A stretch of DNA of 64,000 bases from Nocardia concava NBRC 100430 (GTDB lineage Bacteria > Actinomycetota > Actinomycetes > Mycobacteriales > Mycobacteriaceae). The translations under genes and the position numbers were made by a program. The notes below the pieces were generated by a model. That model saw only the letters and a program-made list of their open reading frames with translations, did not search any database and had not been told where the DNA came from. Location: positions 51,608 through 115,607 of the forward strand of contig NZ_BAFX01000007.1 of NCBI RefSeq assembly GCF_000308815.1, written 5' to 3'. Shown one piece after another: positions 17,701 through 27,089 of the stretch; position 1 is the stretch's first letter, and each line of letters opens with the position of its first letter.

Positions 17701-18945
17701 GTGGCGACGACCAGCAATGGCCCGGAGATCCGGCAGTGGATCGCCGACTTCGTCGCCGAAACGCTCCCCGCCGAGACCCTCGAACAGGTCGTCACCCGCC
17801 TCGACAACGCGATCATCGCCCGCATCCCGGAGCTGCGGGACCGGGACATGCGCCGCGATCTCGCCGCCAGCAGCCGGGCCCACGCGGTCGCCGTGCTCAG
17901 CGGCCTCACCCAGGACCGCTTCGACTATCCGGTCCCCGAGGAGGCGCACGCCTTCGCCCGCACCGTCGCCCGCCGCGGCTACGACGTGCGGCTGCTGCTG
18001 CGCGTCTACCACCTCGGGCAGGAGGCGGTCATCGACTACATGACCGAGGTGCTCGAACAGCGGCAGCTGCCGCGCGATATCGAAAGATCGGTGCTGCTAC
18101 GGCTTTTCGACCGCACCACCCGGTGGGTGAGCACCTCGGTCGAACAGCTCACCGACACCTACACCGCCGAACGCGAACGCGGCCTGCGCGCGGCCTTCAC
18201 CCAGCGCGCCGAGATCGTGCGCGCCCTGCTGGACGGGGCGGAGGTGGACGCCGAAAGCGCCTCGGCCCGACTCGGATACCGGCTGGCGCAGCGGCACCTG
18301 GCTCTGGTGCTGTGGACCGACGAGGACTCGCCGTTGCCCTCGGACGGCGACGGCGAGGCCGTCGGGCAGCTCGACCGGATCGTGGCGCGCTACGCGGCCA
18401 CCCTCGGCAACGGCAGCTTCCTCACCATGCCCTCGGGCGCGTCGGCGCTGTGGGGCTGGGTCGGGGTGGACGGCGAGCTGCCCGAGCCGGGCGATCCGGT
18501 GTGGTCGGTCGAAGCGCCCGTGCGGGTCGCGGTCGGTCTGCCCGCCGCGCACACCGCCGGATTCCGTGCCGGCCATCGCGAGGCGGTCGCGGCCCGCCAC
18601 GTCGCCGAGCGCGCCCGCCCGGGCACCGCGCGGGTCCTGCACTACTCGGAGGTGGAGGTCGCCTATCTGGCGGGCGCGGACGAGGTCGCCATGCGTTCGC
18701 TCGTCGAACGGGAACTGGGCGCGCTGGCCGCGCCCGACGCGCAGTCGGCGCGGCTGCGGGAAACCCTGCACGCCTATCTGCGAGCTCGCCGCAGCCCCGA
18801 TGCGGCGGCGAAACTCCTCGGCGTGCACAAGAACACGGTGCGATACCGGATTCAGCGCATAGAAGAACTACTCGGTCACTCTCTCGACCAGCGCGGGCCG
18901 CGATTGGAGATCGCGCTCGACTGCGTGGCCGTCTACGGCGTGTGA
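17701..18945 (+). CDS. PucR/CdaR-type helix-turn-helix regulator
   Basis: 414 residues. The first ~200 residues are helical (N-terminal RsbT-antagonist-like or PucR sensor region), a GGDEF-like middle region follows, and the C-terminal PucR helix-turn-helix (AAKLLGVHKNTVRYRIQRIEELLG, quoted in parts: AAKLLGVHKNTV, RYRIQRIEELL) lies at about 365-395. GTG 17701 has GAGAGG about 10 bases upstream; longer frames reach into the promoter. It is divergent from the ALDH-SDR operon, with a palindrome between them, so it probably controls that operon and itself in response to a catabolite. Confidence 0.88.
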   Translation: MATTSNGPEIRQWIADFVAETLPAETLEQVVTRLDNAIIARIPELRDRDMRRDLAASSRAHAVAVLSGLTQDRFDYPVPEEAHAFARTVARRGYDVRLLLRVYHLGQEAVIDYMTEVLEQRQLPRDIERSVLLRLFDRTTRWVSTSVEQLTDTYTAERERGLRAAFTQRAEIVRALLDGAEVDAESASARLGYRLAQRHLALVLWTDEDSPLPSDGDGEAVGQLDRIVARYAATLGNGSFLTMPSGASALWGWVGVDGELPEPGDPVWSVEAPVRVAVGLPAAHTAGFRAGHREAVAARHVAERARPGTARVLHYSEVEVAYLAGADEVAMRSLVERELGALAAPDAQSARLRETLHAYLRARRSPDAAAKLLGVHKNTVRYRIQRIEELLGHSLDQRGPRLEIALDCVAVYGV

Positions 18946-18956
18946 GCCCGCGAGTC

Positions 18957-19223
18957 TCAGCTCGCTTCCTCGGTGACCGTCTCCCGGGAGCGTCTGCGGG
19001 TCGGCGGTTCGCCCTCCGAGGCCCGGCGGTCCGGTAATTCCGCCAGCAATTGCGTGGTGGCCGCGGCGATTGCCGCCACCGCCTTGTCGACGGCCGTCTT
19101 GGTCGTCGTCGTCAATCCCGAGACCCCGCCGACCTTGCGCACGTATTCCTGTGCGGCGGCGTAGATTTCCTGCTCCGTGGCAGCCGGCGTCAGCCCGCGC
19201 AGCAGGGTGATGTTCCCACTCAT
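18957..19223 (-). CDS. DUF2277 family protein
   Basis: 88 residues. The N-terminal MSGNITLLRGLTPAAT then YVRKVGG, followed by an Ala-rich helix (VDKAVAAIAAATTQLL), matches the DUF2277 pattern as I remember it (usually starting M-R-N-I-x-x-L-x-G-x-x-P-P-A-T). The tail is charged (Arg/Glu-rich). The family's function is unknown; it is small, soluble and widespread in actinobacteria. ATG at 19223 is preceded by GGGGG. Convergent with the PucR gene, 11 bases apart. A longer frame upstream is not conserved in style and was not used. Confidence 0.75.
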   Translation of the reverse strand: MSGNITLLRGLTPAATEQEIYAAAQEYVRKVGGVSGLTTTTKTAVDKAVAAIAAATTQLLAELPDRRASEGEPPTRRRSRETVTEEAS

Positions 19224-19416
19224 GCCCCCAGAGGTTAGCGCCCGATTACCCGCTGTGACAGGGCAAGATTCAGACAATTGCGCGAGTGGGTCGCGGCGAG
19301 ACACGGAATTTGCGAACCGAATGGTTTGCCGATTATTCGCACCCGACGTGGCCGATGTGGCACACGCGATCGGCGAATAGTGGGCCACTCCAAGATCGAT
19401 GGGGAACAATCGTGGT

Positions 19417-20241
19417 ATGCCTGCCCGCGACGTTCCCTCGCTGACGACCTTTCCGTACCCGGAGCTGGACGAGCGCGAGGAAGACCATTGGTCGGGTGCG
19501 CAGGTCTCGGACGACGAACTGCGTGCTCTTTCGCTCGGTGGCTTCTACTCGGCTCGCTGGGACGCCTTCCATGACGCACTGCTGCTCGGGCCCGAACGCG
19601 ACCACCCATTGGGCGATCGCCGGGAACTTGCCATCGACACACTGACCGGTGCGTGGGGCATCACCGACGGCACCGAGGCCATGGCCTCGATGGAACAACT
19701 TCTCGACGGTATGCACGGCCCCCTCTACGCATTGGTGCATCCGCTCGTCATGGCGGCCATCAACTCCCCTGAACGCGACCGCTTCGGCGAGCGCGCCGAC
19801 CGGCACCGCGCCTTCCTGCGGCAGGTCGGCTCCTTCCGCGGCATGGAGAATCCCGAGGCGCTGGTCCGCGATTACGACATCTGGTCCCAGGCCATCAAAC
19901 TCGGCCTCACCGACCATCTGGTCCGCCCGCTGCCCACCGATATCCAGGCCTGGGATCTGGCCCGTGTGGTCGCGGTGGCGCGTATGGCCTACACTGCGGG
20001 CTATCTCGACGCCGATGTCGCGTGGGACTACCTCATGCGCGCCCTGCCGCCGGCTCAGCGGAAATACCGCAACTGGCGGCAATTCGGTGACGCGTATCTG
20101 GCCGGGTGGACCTATTGGCAGGCGTGCGAGGACCTGGCGGAGTTGAAATCCGGTGGCGTGGACCGGCGGATGGAATTGCTGCGCTTGTGGATGCGGCCGA
20201 CCAGTCCGTGGCGGCGCATCACCCTGCAACCGGAGGAATAG
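19417..20241 (+). CDS. DUF1266 domain protein
   Basis: 274 residues, soluble. The pattern AIDTLTGAWGITDG, then RAWDLARVV-like WDLARVVAVARMAYTAGYLD and FGDAYLAGWTYW, is characteristic of DUF1266 proteins, whose function is unknown; many occur in actinobacteria and enterobacteria, sometimes near polymorphic-toxin or secretion loci. No such locus is visible here. ATG 19417 has a GGGGAA site at the right distance; ATG 19399 in the same frame is an alternative. Ends beside a repetitive palindrome shared with the convergent downstream gene. Confidence 0.82.
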   Translation: MPARDVPSLTTFPYPELDEREEDHWSGAQVSDDELRALSLGGFYSARWDAFHDALLLGPERDHPLGDRRELAIDTLTGAWGITDGTEAMASMEQLLDGMHGPLYALVHPLVMAAINSPERDRFGERADRHRAFLRQVGSFRGMENPEALVRDYDIWSQAIKLGLTDHLVRPLPTDIQAWDLARVVAVARMAYTAGYLDADVAWDYLMRALPPAQRKYRNWRQFGDAYLAGWTYWQACEDLAELKSGGVDRRMELLRLWMRPTSPWRRITLQPEE

Positions 20242-20248
20242 GTCGACT

Positions 20249-20323
20249 CGTCATCCCGGCGTGCTTTTGGCCGGGATCCACCCTGGTGCAGTGGATTCCG
20301 GCCAAAAACATGCCGGAATGACG
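20249..20323. repeat. Long imperfect palindromic repeat element (REP/terminator-like)
   Basis: Two 33-base arms (20249-20281 and 20291-20323) are inverted copies with 29 of 33 positions matching, around a nine-base loop. The left arm opens CGTCATCCCGG and contains TTTTGGCCGGGATCC. It fills the gap between two convergent genes. The sequence style resembles dispersed repetitive extragenic palindromes; copy number cannot be judged from one window. Confidence 0.75.
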
Positions 20324-20332
20324 ATGTGGTGT

Positions 20333-21262
20333 TCAGTCCGGCAGCGACCGGAGAATTCCGCGCCCGTAACGCTGGAACTGCGCGTCGTCCACCATGCCGA
20401 GCGAATGCCGCTCGACGAGCAATTCCCATTCCGAGTACAGCTTCGACACGCCCGGGTCCGCCGGACCCGCCGCGCCGTCGGCCACCTCGCGCTGGATGGC
20501 GAAATTCAAAGCGCCCGTGACCCGATCGGTGTCGGCCCGATCCGAACCGGTGAACTGCCAGGTCACATTGCCGTCGCTGACCTCGACCCCGAATTCGCCG
20601 GGCGCCGCGCCCGGTGTGTCGGCGTCATCGGCGCCGCGCGCCCACAGCAGGGTCGCGATCGGCAGTTCGTGGGCGAAACGCTTGCCCGAGCCGAGCGAGA
20701 CGAAGATCAGCCGGGTAGTGGTGACGGCCAGCAGACCGGTGGCCTTGGGCGCGGGCGGCCCCGCGGTGACCAGCGCCGTCTCCAGCACGTATTCGTCGGG
20801 CGTGACATAGCGCTGCAGCGCCGCGACGGCCGGTTTGGCATCCCGCTTGGGAGCCATGCGCCGCACCGCGCGATCCACATCGGCGCGGGCGGGACCCGTA
20901 CGACCCCAGGAGGGCGCGGGCGGGGTCAGATCGGGGGCGGCCACGTCGAGACGCTGGGTGGCCAGGATCTGGTTGTTGATCCGCTCGACGATGACGGTGG
21001 CGGCGGGCACATCGTGTTCGGCGATGAGCACCGGCAGCGGGGTCCGGTCGGCCGGGACTCCGGTCAGCACGGGGGTGGGATAGCGCAGGTATATCTCGAT
21101 GACGACGGCGTCATCGGCGCGCCGGTTCAAACGCACCTTGAGCAGGTCGCTGACCGGCACGTCGAGCACGCGCTCGCCGTCGGTTCCGGGGCGCAGCACC
21201 GTCAAACGCCCGTTGCCATGCCGCACAATCGCCGTGGGTGTCCGTAGCTCGACTATGTCCAT
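20333..21262 (-). CDS. Hypothetical protein with C-terminal SHOCT-like segment
   Basis: About 309 residues, no signal peptide or membrane helix. The N-terminal ~90 residues and a middle part around 165-225 (VLETALVTAGP, GLLAVTTTRLIFVSLGS) look like bacterial PH-type beta domains, which often begin with 'LxxTxxRLIF'. The last ~40 residues (LYSEWELLVERHSLGMVDDA) resemble a SHOCT motif, a short oligomerisation module. ATG 21262 is chosen: AGGGGG precedes it and a TATCGT -10 box lies 28 bases upstream; GTG 21289 would extend it by nine residues. Function unknown. Confidence 0.65.
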   Translation of the reverse strand: MDIVELRTPTAIVRHGNGRLTVLRPGTDGERVLDVPVSDLLKVRLNRRADDAVVIEIYLRYPTPVLTGVPADRTPLPVLIAEHDVPAATVIVERINNQILATQRLDVAAPDLTPPAPSWGRTGPARADVDRAVRRMAPKRDAKPAVAALQRYVTPDEYVLETALVTAGPPAPKATGLLAVTTTRLIFVSLGSGKRFAHELPIATLLWARGADDADTPGAAPGEFGVEVSDGNVTWQFTGSDRADTDRVTGALNFAIQREVADGAAGPADPGVSKLYSEWELLVERHSLGMVDDAQFQRYGRGILRSLPD

Positions 21263-21566
21263 ACCCCCTGCGCTCTGTTGTGTCGTCACTCACGATAGGA
21301 CGACCATGCCATGATTGTGACCAGTCGTGCCGACACCAGGGGGTGATCGACCCGATGTGTTGCCGCAGATGGTCGGGGAACCACCCGCGTTCTCCAGCCG
21401 TTTACCTGTTGAACTGCACCAGCAGCCGAACTGCGCGATGTATCGACTAGACCGTACGCGGTAACGTGGCATGTCCGCATCCGTTCGCCGGAACGGGCGT
21501 GCCCCGAAGCATCGCAGGCAAACCGGATACACCCCCCGGAAAGGACTGGCCGCCGGCCGACGCTCT

Positions 21567-23924
21567 ATGAACCGCAAGACTGTGTTCCGCAACCTGGCCA
21601 TAGTCGCGGGCTTCCTGCTCGTGATCTGGTTGGTCAGCTATTTCAGCAACGACACGCGCGGCTGGCACAACGTCGATACTTCGGTGGCGCTGTCCCAGCT
21701 TCAGGACAAGTCCAATGTCGACTCGGTCCAGATCGACGACAAGGAACAGCAGGTCCGCATCACGCTGAAGAACGGCAATGATGCGACCAAGGGTGAGACC
21801 AAGCTCATCGCCAAGTACCCGGGCGGCGGTGAGGTCTCCGCGCAGATCTTCAAGCTCGCCGAGGATTCCGGCGCGAAGGTCAACACCACCGTCAAACAGG
21901 ACTCGTGGCTGAGCCAGATCCTGCTCTTCATGCTGCCCATGGTGATTCTGCTGGGCCTGTTCATCTTCGTGATGGCGCGCATGCAGGGCGGCGGCCGCGG
22001 CGGCATGATGGGCTTCGGCAAGTCGAAGGCCAAGCTGCTGTCGAAGGACATGCCCAAGACCACGTTCCAGGATGTGGCGGGCGCCGACGAGGCCATCGAA
22101 GAGCTCTACGAGATCAAGGACTTCCTGCAGAACCCGGCGCGCTACCAGGCGCTGGGCGCGAAGATCCCGAAGGGCGTGCTGCTCTACGGCCCGCCCGGTA
22201 CCGGTAAGACGTTGCTGGCCAAGGCCGTTGCCGGTGAGGCGGGCGTCCCGTTCTTCACCATCTCCGGTTCGGACTTCGTCGAGATGTTCGTCGGTGTCGG
22301 CGCCTCGCGCGTGCGCGACCTGTTCGATCAGGCCAAGCAGAACAGCCCCTGCATCATCTTCGTGGACGAGATCGACGCGGTCGGCCGCCAGCGCGGCGCG
22401 GGCCTCGGCGGTGGTCACGACGAGCGTGAACAGACGCTGAACCAGCTGCTGGTCGAGATGGACGGCTTCGGTGAGCGCACCGGCGTCATCATCATGGCCG
22501 CCACCAACCGCCCCGACATCCTGGATCCGGCGCTGCTGCGTCCCGGCCGTTTCGACCGGCAGATCCCGGTCGGCAATCCGGACCTGGCCGGCCGCCGCGC
22601 CATCCTGCAGGTGCACTCCAAGGGCAAGCCGATCTCGCCGGACGCCGACCTCGAGGGTCTGGCCAAGCGCACCGTCGGCATGTCCGGCGCGGACCTCGCC
22701 AACGTCATCAACGAGGCCGCGCTGCTCACCGCGCGTGAGCACGGCAACGTGATCACCGGTGCGGCACTGGAGGAATCGGTCGACCGCGTCATCGGCGGCC
22801 CCCGCCGCAAGTCGCGGGTGATCTCCGAGCACGAGAAGAAGATCACCGCCTACCACGAGGCCGGGCACACCCTGGCCGCGTGGGCGATGCCCGATATCGA
22901 GCCCGTCTACAAGGTCACCATCCTGGCCCGCGGTCGCACCGGCGGCCACGCCATGACCGTGCCCGAGGACGACAAGGGCCTGATGACCCGCTCGGAGATG
23001 ATCGCCCGCCTGGTGTTCGCCATGGGCGGTCGCGCGGCCGAGGAACTGGTGTTCCACGAGCCGACCACCGGTGCCTCCTCGGATATCGACCAGGCCACCA
23101 AGACCGCCCGCGCCATGGTCACCGAGTACGGCATGAGCGCCCGCCTGGGCGCCGTCCGCTACGGCCAGGAGCAGGGCGATCCGTTCCTGGGCCGGTCCAT
23201 GGGCATGGGCTCGGACTACTCGCACGAGGTGGCCCGCGAGATCGACGAGGAGGTGCGCAACCTCATCGAGGCCGCGCACACCGAGGCCTGGTCGGTGCTC
23301 AACGACTACCGCGACGAGCTCGATTCGCTGGCCACGGCGCTGCTGGAACGCGAGACCCTGCACCGCAAGGAGCTCGAGACCATCCTCGCCACCGTCGAAA
23401 AGCGGCCGCGCATCACGGCTTTCAACGATTTCGGCGATCGCACCCCCTCGGACCGCCCGCCGGTGAAGACGCCGCGCGAGCTGGCCGCCGAGCGCGGTGA
23501 GCCGTGGCCCGAGGAGGAGCGCCCCGTGGCGCAGCCCGCCAACGGCCATCCCGAACCGGCCTACGGCGGTGCGCCGCAGGGCCAGTACGGCGGCTACCCG
23601 GCGCCCGCGCCGCAGGGCTACCCGCTGCCGCAGGCCCCGGCCTATCCGCGGGGCGGGACCCCGACCCACGGTTCGCGTCCGGACTACGGCGCTCCGGCGG
23701 GCTGGTCGGCTCCGGGCTGGCCGCCGCAGGACGACGAGCCGCAGGCCCCGCAGCCGCGCGGCGCGTACGGCGGCTGGGCGCCCGCGGGCAATCAGCGCTA
23801 TCAGCCGGGCGGGCAGTACCAGCAGCCGGGCTACGGTCAGCCGGAGTATCCGGCCGCGCCGCCGGCCGCCGGGAATGACGAGGACGAGAAGAACGGTTGG
23901 GACGGACCGAACGGTCGTCGCTGA
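21567..23924 (+). CDS. ftsH: ATP-dependent zinc metalloprotease FtsH
   Basis: 785 residues. Membrane-anchored AAA+ protease that degrades misfolded and short-lived membrane and cytosolic proteins. Two N-terminal helices (~8-27 and ~112-133) flank a periplasmic-side domain. Walker A GPPGTGKT is at 208-215, Walker B with IIFVDEIDA, the second region of homology follows, and the zinc site HEAGH is at 430-434. The last ~130 residues are a Pro/Gly/Tyr/Gln-rich disordered tail, normal for actinobacterial FtsH. ATG 21567 matches the mycobacterial start (MNRK); a GTAACGT -10-like sequence at 21461-21467 implies a ~90-nt leader. It opens the folate run. Confidence 0.97.
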   Translation: MNRKTVFRNLAIVAGFLLVIWLVSYFSNDTRGWHNVDTSVALSQLQDKSNVDSVQIDDKEQQVRITLKNGNDATKGETKLIAKYPGGGEVSAQIFKLAEDSGAKVNTTVKQDSWLSQILLFMLPMVILLGLFIFVMARMQGGGRGGMMGFGKSKAKLLSKDMPKTTFQDVAGADEAIEELYEIKDFLQNPARYQALGAKIPKGVLLYGPPGTGKTLLAKAVAGEAGVPFFTISGSDFVEMFVGVGASRVRDLFDQAKQNSPCIIFVDEIDAVGRQRGAGLGGGHDEREQTLNQLLVEMDGFGERTGVIIMAATNRPDILDPALLRPGRFDRQIPVGNPDLAGRRAILQVHSKGKPISPDADLEGLAKRTVGMSGADLANVINEAALLTAREHGNVITGAALEESVDRVIGGPRRKSRVISEHEKKITAYHEAGHTLAAWAMPDIEPVYKVTILARGRTGGHAMTVPEDDKGLMTRSEMIARLVFAMGGRAAEELVFHEPTTGASSDIDQATKTARAMVTEYGMSARLGAVRYGQEQGDPFLGRSMGMGSDYSHEVAREIDEEVRNLIEAAHTEAWSVLNDYRDELDSLATALLERETLHRKELETILATVEKRPRITAFNDFGDRTPSDRPPVKTPRELAAERGEPWPEEERPVAQPANGHPEPAYGGAPQGQYGGYPAPAPQGYPLPQAPAYPRGGTPTHGSRPDYGAPAGWSAPGWPPQDDEPQAPQPRGAYGGWAPAGNQRYQPGGQYQQPGYGQPEYPAAPPAAGNDEDEKNGWDGPNGRR

Positions 23925-23969
23925 CCGCGGTCCCGATACGCTCAATGGGTTCGCGGCCCGGCTCGGGCC

Positions 23970-24005
23970 GGGCCCGGTAACAGGGTGAATACCTGTGCCG
24001 GGCCC
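23970..24005 (+). terminator. Hairpin between ftsH and folE
   Basis: GGGCCCGG at 23970-23977 plus ACAGG pairs with 23992-24005, around GTGAATA, leaving one small internal bulge. No T-run. It may attenuate read-through from ftsH into the folate operon rather than end transcription fully. Confidence 0.45.
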
Positions 24006-24076
24006 GCCCCGAGTGGTCGGCGACCGCGTCCAGGCCGCGACGAGCAGGTGCGGCAAGTCAACACAGGAGGTGTCGA

Positions 24077-24700
24077 TTGTCGGCCACCAACAACAGCGTC
24101 GTGTCCGGGCTGATCGCCCTCGAGACCGGTCGGCCCTTCGACCAGGACCGTGCCGAAGCGGCCGTGCGCGAACTGCTGATCGCGGTCGGTGAGGACCCGG
24201 ATCGTCCCGGCCTCGCCGATACCCCGTCCCGGGTGGCCCGCGCCTACCGGGAGATGTTCGCCGGATTGTTCACCGACCCGTCCGAGGTGCTCAACACCAC
24301 CTTCGACGAGGGGCATCAGGAACTGGTGCTGGTCCGCGACATCCCTATGTACTCCACCTGTGAACACCACCTGGTGGCCTTCCACGGCGTCGCCCACGTC
24401 GGCTACATCCCCGGCACTCACGGCCGGGTGACCGGGCTGTCCAAGCTGGCCCGCCTGGTGGATCTGTACGCCAAGCGCCCGCAGGTGCAGGAGCGGCTCA
24501 CCAGCCAGATCGCCGACGCCGTCATGGCCAAGCTGGATCCGCGCGGCGCGATCGTCGTGATCGAGGCCGAGCACCTGTGCATGGCCATGCGCGGCATCCG
24601 CAAGCCGGGCGCCTCCACCACCACCTCGGCGGTCCGCGGCACCCTGCAGTCCAATGCCTCCACCCGCGCGGAGGCCCTCGACCTGATCCTCCGGAAGTGA
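24077..24700 (+). CDS. folE: GTP cyclohydrolase I
   Basis: 207 residues. First enzyme of folate synthesis, turning GTP into dihydroneopterin triphosphate. Zinc ligands Cys95 and His98 (STCEHHL) and Cys168 ([10 protein letters not shown]) are present, as is the C-terminal GxxxxxSxxxT-type region. The start is a TTG at 24077, six bases after a perfect AGGAGG; no ATG or GTG is suitably placed. Its stop overlaps the folP GTG. Same order as Rv3609c-Rv3606c. Confidence 0.96.
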   Translation: MSATNNSVVSGLIALETGRPFDQDRAEAAVRELLIAVGEDPDRPGLADTPSRVARAYREMFAGLFTDPSEVLNTTFDEGHQELVLVRDIPMYSTCEHHLVAFHGVAHVGYIPGTHGRVTGLSKLARLVDLYAKRPQVQERLTSQIADAVMAKLDPRGAIVVIEAEHLCMAMRGIRKPGASTTTSAVRGTLQSNASTRAEALDLILRK

Positions 24701-25635
24701 GCGCGCCGACCATGGCCGAGAGCGGTACGCGGGGGGCCAACCTGGTTGTTCCTCGTGGGGGCCGCTCGTGCGTGGTGATGGGCGTCGTGAACGTCACCAG
24801 CGATTCGTTCTCCGATGGCGGCCGCTATCTGGATCCGGGCCTGGCCGTGGCGCACGGTCTCGAGCTGTACGAGCTGGGTGCGGACATCATCGATGTCGGC
24901 GGTGAGTCGACTCGTCCCGGCGCGGTGCGCATCGATCCGGAAACCGAAGCGGCGCGGGTCGTTCCGGTGATCCGGCGGCTGGCCGAGGCCGGGGTGCCGA
25001 CCAGCGTGGACACCATGCGGGCGAGCGTCGCCGAGGCCGCCGTCGAGGCGGGCGTGTCCATGGTCAACGACGTGTCCGGCGGCCGCGCCGATCCGAACAT
25101 GGTGAAAGTCGTTGCGGCGACCAAGATTCCGTGGATCCTCATGCACTGGCGGGCCGACGCCAACTATGAGCACACCGGCCCGGCCGAGCAGTACGACGAT
25201 GTGGTGAGCAAGGTCTGGGAGGAGCTGAACGCGCAGGTCGAGTTCGCCCTCGCGGGCGGCGTCGACTTCGAGCAGCTGGTGCTCGATCCCGGCCTGGGCT
25301 TCGCCAAGAACGCCGACCACAACTGGGAGTTGCTGGGCGGCATGTTCTATCGCATGACCGAGATGATGGACGCCGGGCTGCCGGTGCTGATCGGGGCCTC
25401 GCGCAAGCGTTTCCTGGGTGGGCTGCTGGCCGATGCCGACGGCCCGCGTCCGCCGGACGGCCGCGAGGTCGCCACCGCCACCATCTCCGCCCTGGCCGCC
25501 GAGCACGGGGCCTGGGGGGTGCGGGTGCACGATGTGCGGTCGTCGCTGGACGCCATCGCGGTGGTCGACGCGGCGACGAATGCCGCGCGGCGCCTGCGGG
25601 AGCGGTACCGGCGCGCGGCTGGGGAGGCGTTGTGA
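24697..25635 (+). CDS. folP: Dihydropteroate synthase
   Basis: 312 residues. Condenses 6-hydroxymethyl-dihydropterin diphosphate with p-aminobenzoate; the target of sulfonamides. Pterin-site motifs are clear: [27 protein letters not shown]-like [20 protein letters not shown] and [12 protein letters not shown] 24697 overlaps the folE stop (GTGA); ATG 24712 would shorten it by five residues. A Pro/Ala-free N-terminal extension of ~15 residues precedes the first strand. Third of the tight folate genes. Confidence 0.95.
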   Translation: MSAPTMAESGTRGANLVVPRGGRSCVVMGVVNVTSDSFSDGGRYLDPGLAVAHGLELYELGADIIDVGGESTRPGAVRIDPETEAARVVPVIRRLAEAGVPTSVDTMRASVAEAAVEAGVSMVNDVSGGRADPNMVKVVAATKIPWILMHWRADANYEHTGPAEQYDDVVSKVWEELNAQVEFALAGGVDFEQLVLDPGLGFAKNADHNWELLGGMFYRMTEMMDAGLPVLIGASRKRFLGGLLADADGPRPPDGREVATATISALAAEHGAWGVRVHDVRSSLDAIAVVDAATNAARRLRERYRRAAGEAL

Positions 25636-26015
25636 GCGAATTGACCGGGGATCGGATCGAATTGCGCGGCCTGCGCGTGTTCGGCCATCACGGCGTCTTC
25701 GATTTCGAGAAGCGCGATGGGCAGGAGTTCGTCGTGGACCTGACGCTGTGGACGGACTTCACCGCCGCTGCCAAGTCCGACGACATCGCCGACACCGTCC
25801 ACTACGGCGAGCTCGCCGAGCAGGTGGTCGGCATCGTGGCGGGCGAGCCGCGCGATCTCATCGAGACCGTGGTGTCGAATATCGCCGACGAGGTGATGGC
25901 CGATCCGCGCATCCGGGCGCTGGAAGTGGTTCTGCACAAGCCATTCGCGCCGATTCCGCATACCTTCGAAGACGTCCGTGTAGTCACGTCCCGCCGTCGC
26001 GAACCGGAGGAGTAG
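25632..26015 (+). CDS. folB: Dihydroneopterin aldolase
   Basis: 127 residues. Converts 7,8-dihydroneopterin to 6-hydroxymethyl-dihydropterin and glycolaldehyde. The GHHGVFDFEKRDGQEFVVDL strand-helix block and the conserved Lys near LHKPFAPIP are typical, and the length fits the single-domain family. The GTG start overlaps the folP stop by four bases, implying coupled translation. Confidence 0.95.
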   Translation: MSELTGDRIELRGLRVFGHHGVFDFEKRDGQEFVVDLTLWTDFTAAAKSDDIADTVHYGELAEQVVGIVAGEPRDLIETVVSNIADEVMADPRIRALEVVLHKPFAPIPHTFEDVRVVTSRRREPEE

Positions 26016-26019
26016 AGCG

Positions 26020-26553
26020 GTGACCCGCGTAGTCCTGTCCATCGGATCCAACCTGGGCGACCGGCTGGCGCACCTGCGCAGCGTGGTGGCGGCCCTGGGC
26101 CCGCGCCTGGTGGCGGTCTCGTCGGTGTACTCGACGCCGCCCTGGGGCGGGGTGCCGCAGCAGGACTACCTGAATGCCGTTCTGGTGGCCGAGGATCCGG
26201 CCCTGGAGCCCTCGGACTGGTTACGGCTGGGTCAGGAGCTGGAGCAGGCCGCGGGGCGGGTGCGTGAAGTCCGCTGGGGCGCGCGCACTCTCGACGTGGA
26301 TCTGGTGTGGGCCGAGCAGCGCCGCCGCGATGTCGTGGTGGAGGTGCGCAGCGCGGACCCGGTGCTGACGCTGCCGCATCCGCAGGCCCACAATCGCGCC
26401 TTCGTGCTGCTGCCCTGGCTGGAGGTGGAGCCGGACGCCGAGCTGGCGGTGACCGGGGCGGCGCGATCGCTGCGGGAGTGGCTGTCCGCCTTGGATTCCG
26501 ACGAGGTGGCCGGGGTGCGCCGCACCGAACTGACCCTGGGCTGGACCCCGTGA
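26020..26553 (+). CDS. folK: 2-amino-4-hydroxy-6-hydroxymethyldihydropteridine pyrophosphokinase
   Basis: 177 residues. Transfers pyrophosphate from ATP to hydroxymethyl-dihydropterin, supplying the folP substrate. Signature motifs: SIGSNLGDRLAHL at the N-terminus, VYSTPPWG, RWGARTLDVDLVW (the HPPK signature with the metal-binding DVD pair) and LPHPQAHNRAFVL. GAGGAG lies just before the GTG. Its stop overlaps the next gene (GTGA). Confidence 0.96.
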   Translation: MTRVVLSIGSNLGDRLAHLRSVVAALGPRLVAVSSVYSTPPWGGVPQQDYLNAVLVAEDPALEPSDWLRLGQELEQAAGRVREVRWGARTLDVDLVWAEQRRRDVVVEVRSADPVLTLPHPQAHNRAFVLLPWLEVEPDAELAVTGAARSLREWLSALDSDEVAGVRRTELTLGWTP

Positions 26554-27020
26554 AACCTACGCGCATTCTCGATCTGTGTGCGAATGTCCTGCTGGCGGCG
26601 ATCGTGGCCTGGGTCGCCACCAATATGGCGTATTCGTCGTTCCCGCCGATCTTGGTGTTCTCCGGCGCCTCGCTGCTGCCGGTGGCACTCCTGGAAGCGG
26701 TGCTGGCCTTCGTGATCCGGCAGCGCAAGGACAATCACGGCATCGGCCCCGGCGGTTCGGGTCAGCTGCATCCCATCACGGCGGCCCGGGCGGTGGCGCT
26801 GGCCAAGGCGTCGGCTCAGGTCGGCTCGCTGGTGGGCGGTATCTGGCTGGGCTTTCTGGTGTGGCTGCTCACGCATTCGGATCTGCGTGCGGCATCGTCG
26901 GATACGCCGGGTGCCGTGGTGGGTCTGATCGGCGGTGTGGCGCTGGTGGCGGCGGCGCTGTGGCTGGAATATTGCTGCCGAGCGCCCATCGATCCGCCCG
27001 ATGAAGCAGCTACCTCGTAG
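26550..27020 (+). CDS. DUF3180 membrane protein
   Basis: 156 residues with four predicted membrane helices (~12-30, ~34-55, ~87-107, ~122-142) and a short cytoplasmic tail. It corresponds in place to Rv3605c, a conserved membrane protein of unknown function. GTG 26550 overlaps the folK stop, so it is co-translated with the folate genes. No catalytic motif is seen. The tight link to folK in many actinobacteria may reflect a role in pterin or cofactor transport, but that is only a guess. Confidence 0.85.
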   Translation: MKPTRILDLCANVLLAAIVAWVATNMAYSSFPPILVFSGASLLPVALLEAVLAFVIRQRKDNHGIGPGGSGQLHPITAARAVALAKASAQVGSLVGGIWLGFLVWLLTHSDLRAASSDTPGAVVGLIGGVALVAAALWLEYCCRAPIDPPDEAATS

Positions 27021-27076
27021 CTAACATGTGGATCTCGAGGATCGTCAAGGTGGGAACCCTACCCGGAAGATCAAGC

Positions 27077-27082
27077 TACGCT
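27077..27082 (+). promoter_or_regulatory. -10 box of a leaderless gene
   Basis: TACGCT ends seven bases before the ATG at 27090, fitting a leaderless transcript that starts a new unit inside the folate-pantothenate run. Confidence 0.5.
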
Positions 27083-27089
27083 GGCGGAC

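Noticed and set aside
19334..19379. TATTCGC / GCGAATA inverted repeat before the DUF1266 gene
   Set aside because: Seven-base arms 32 bases apart are within chance expectation, and no second feature supports an operator.
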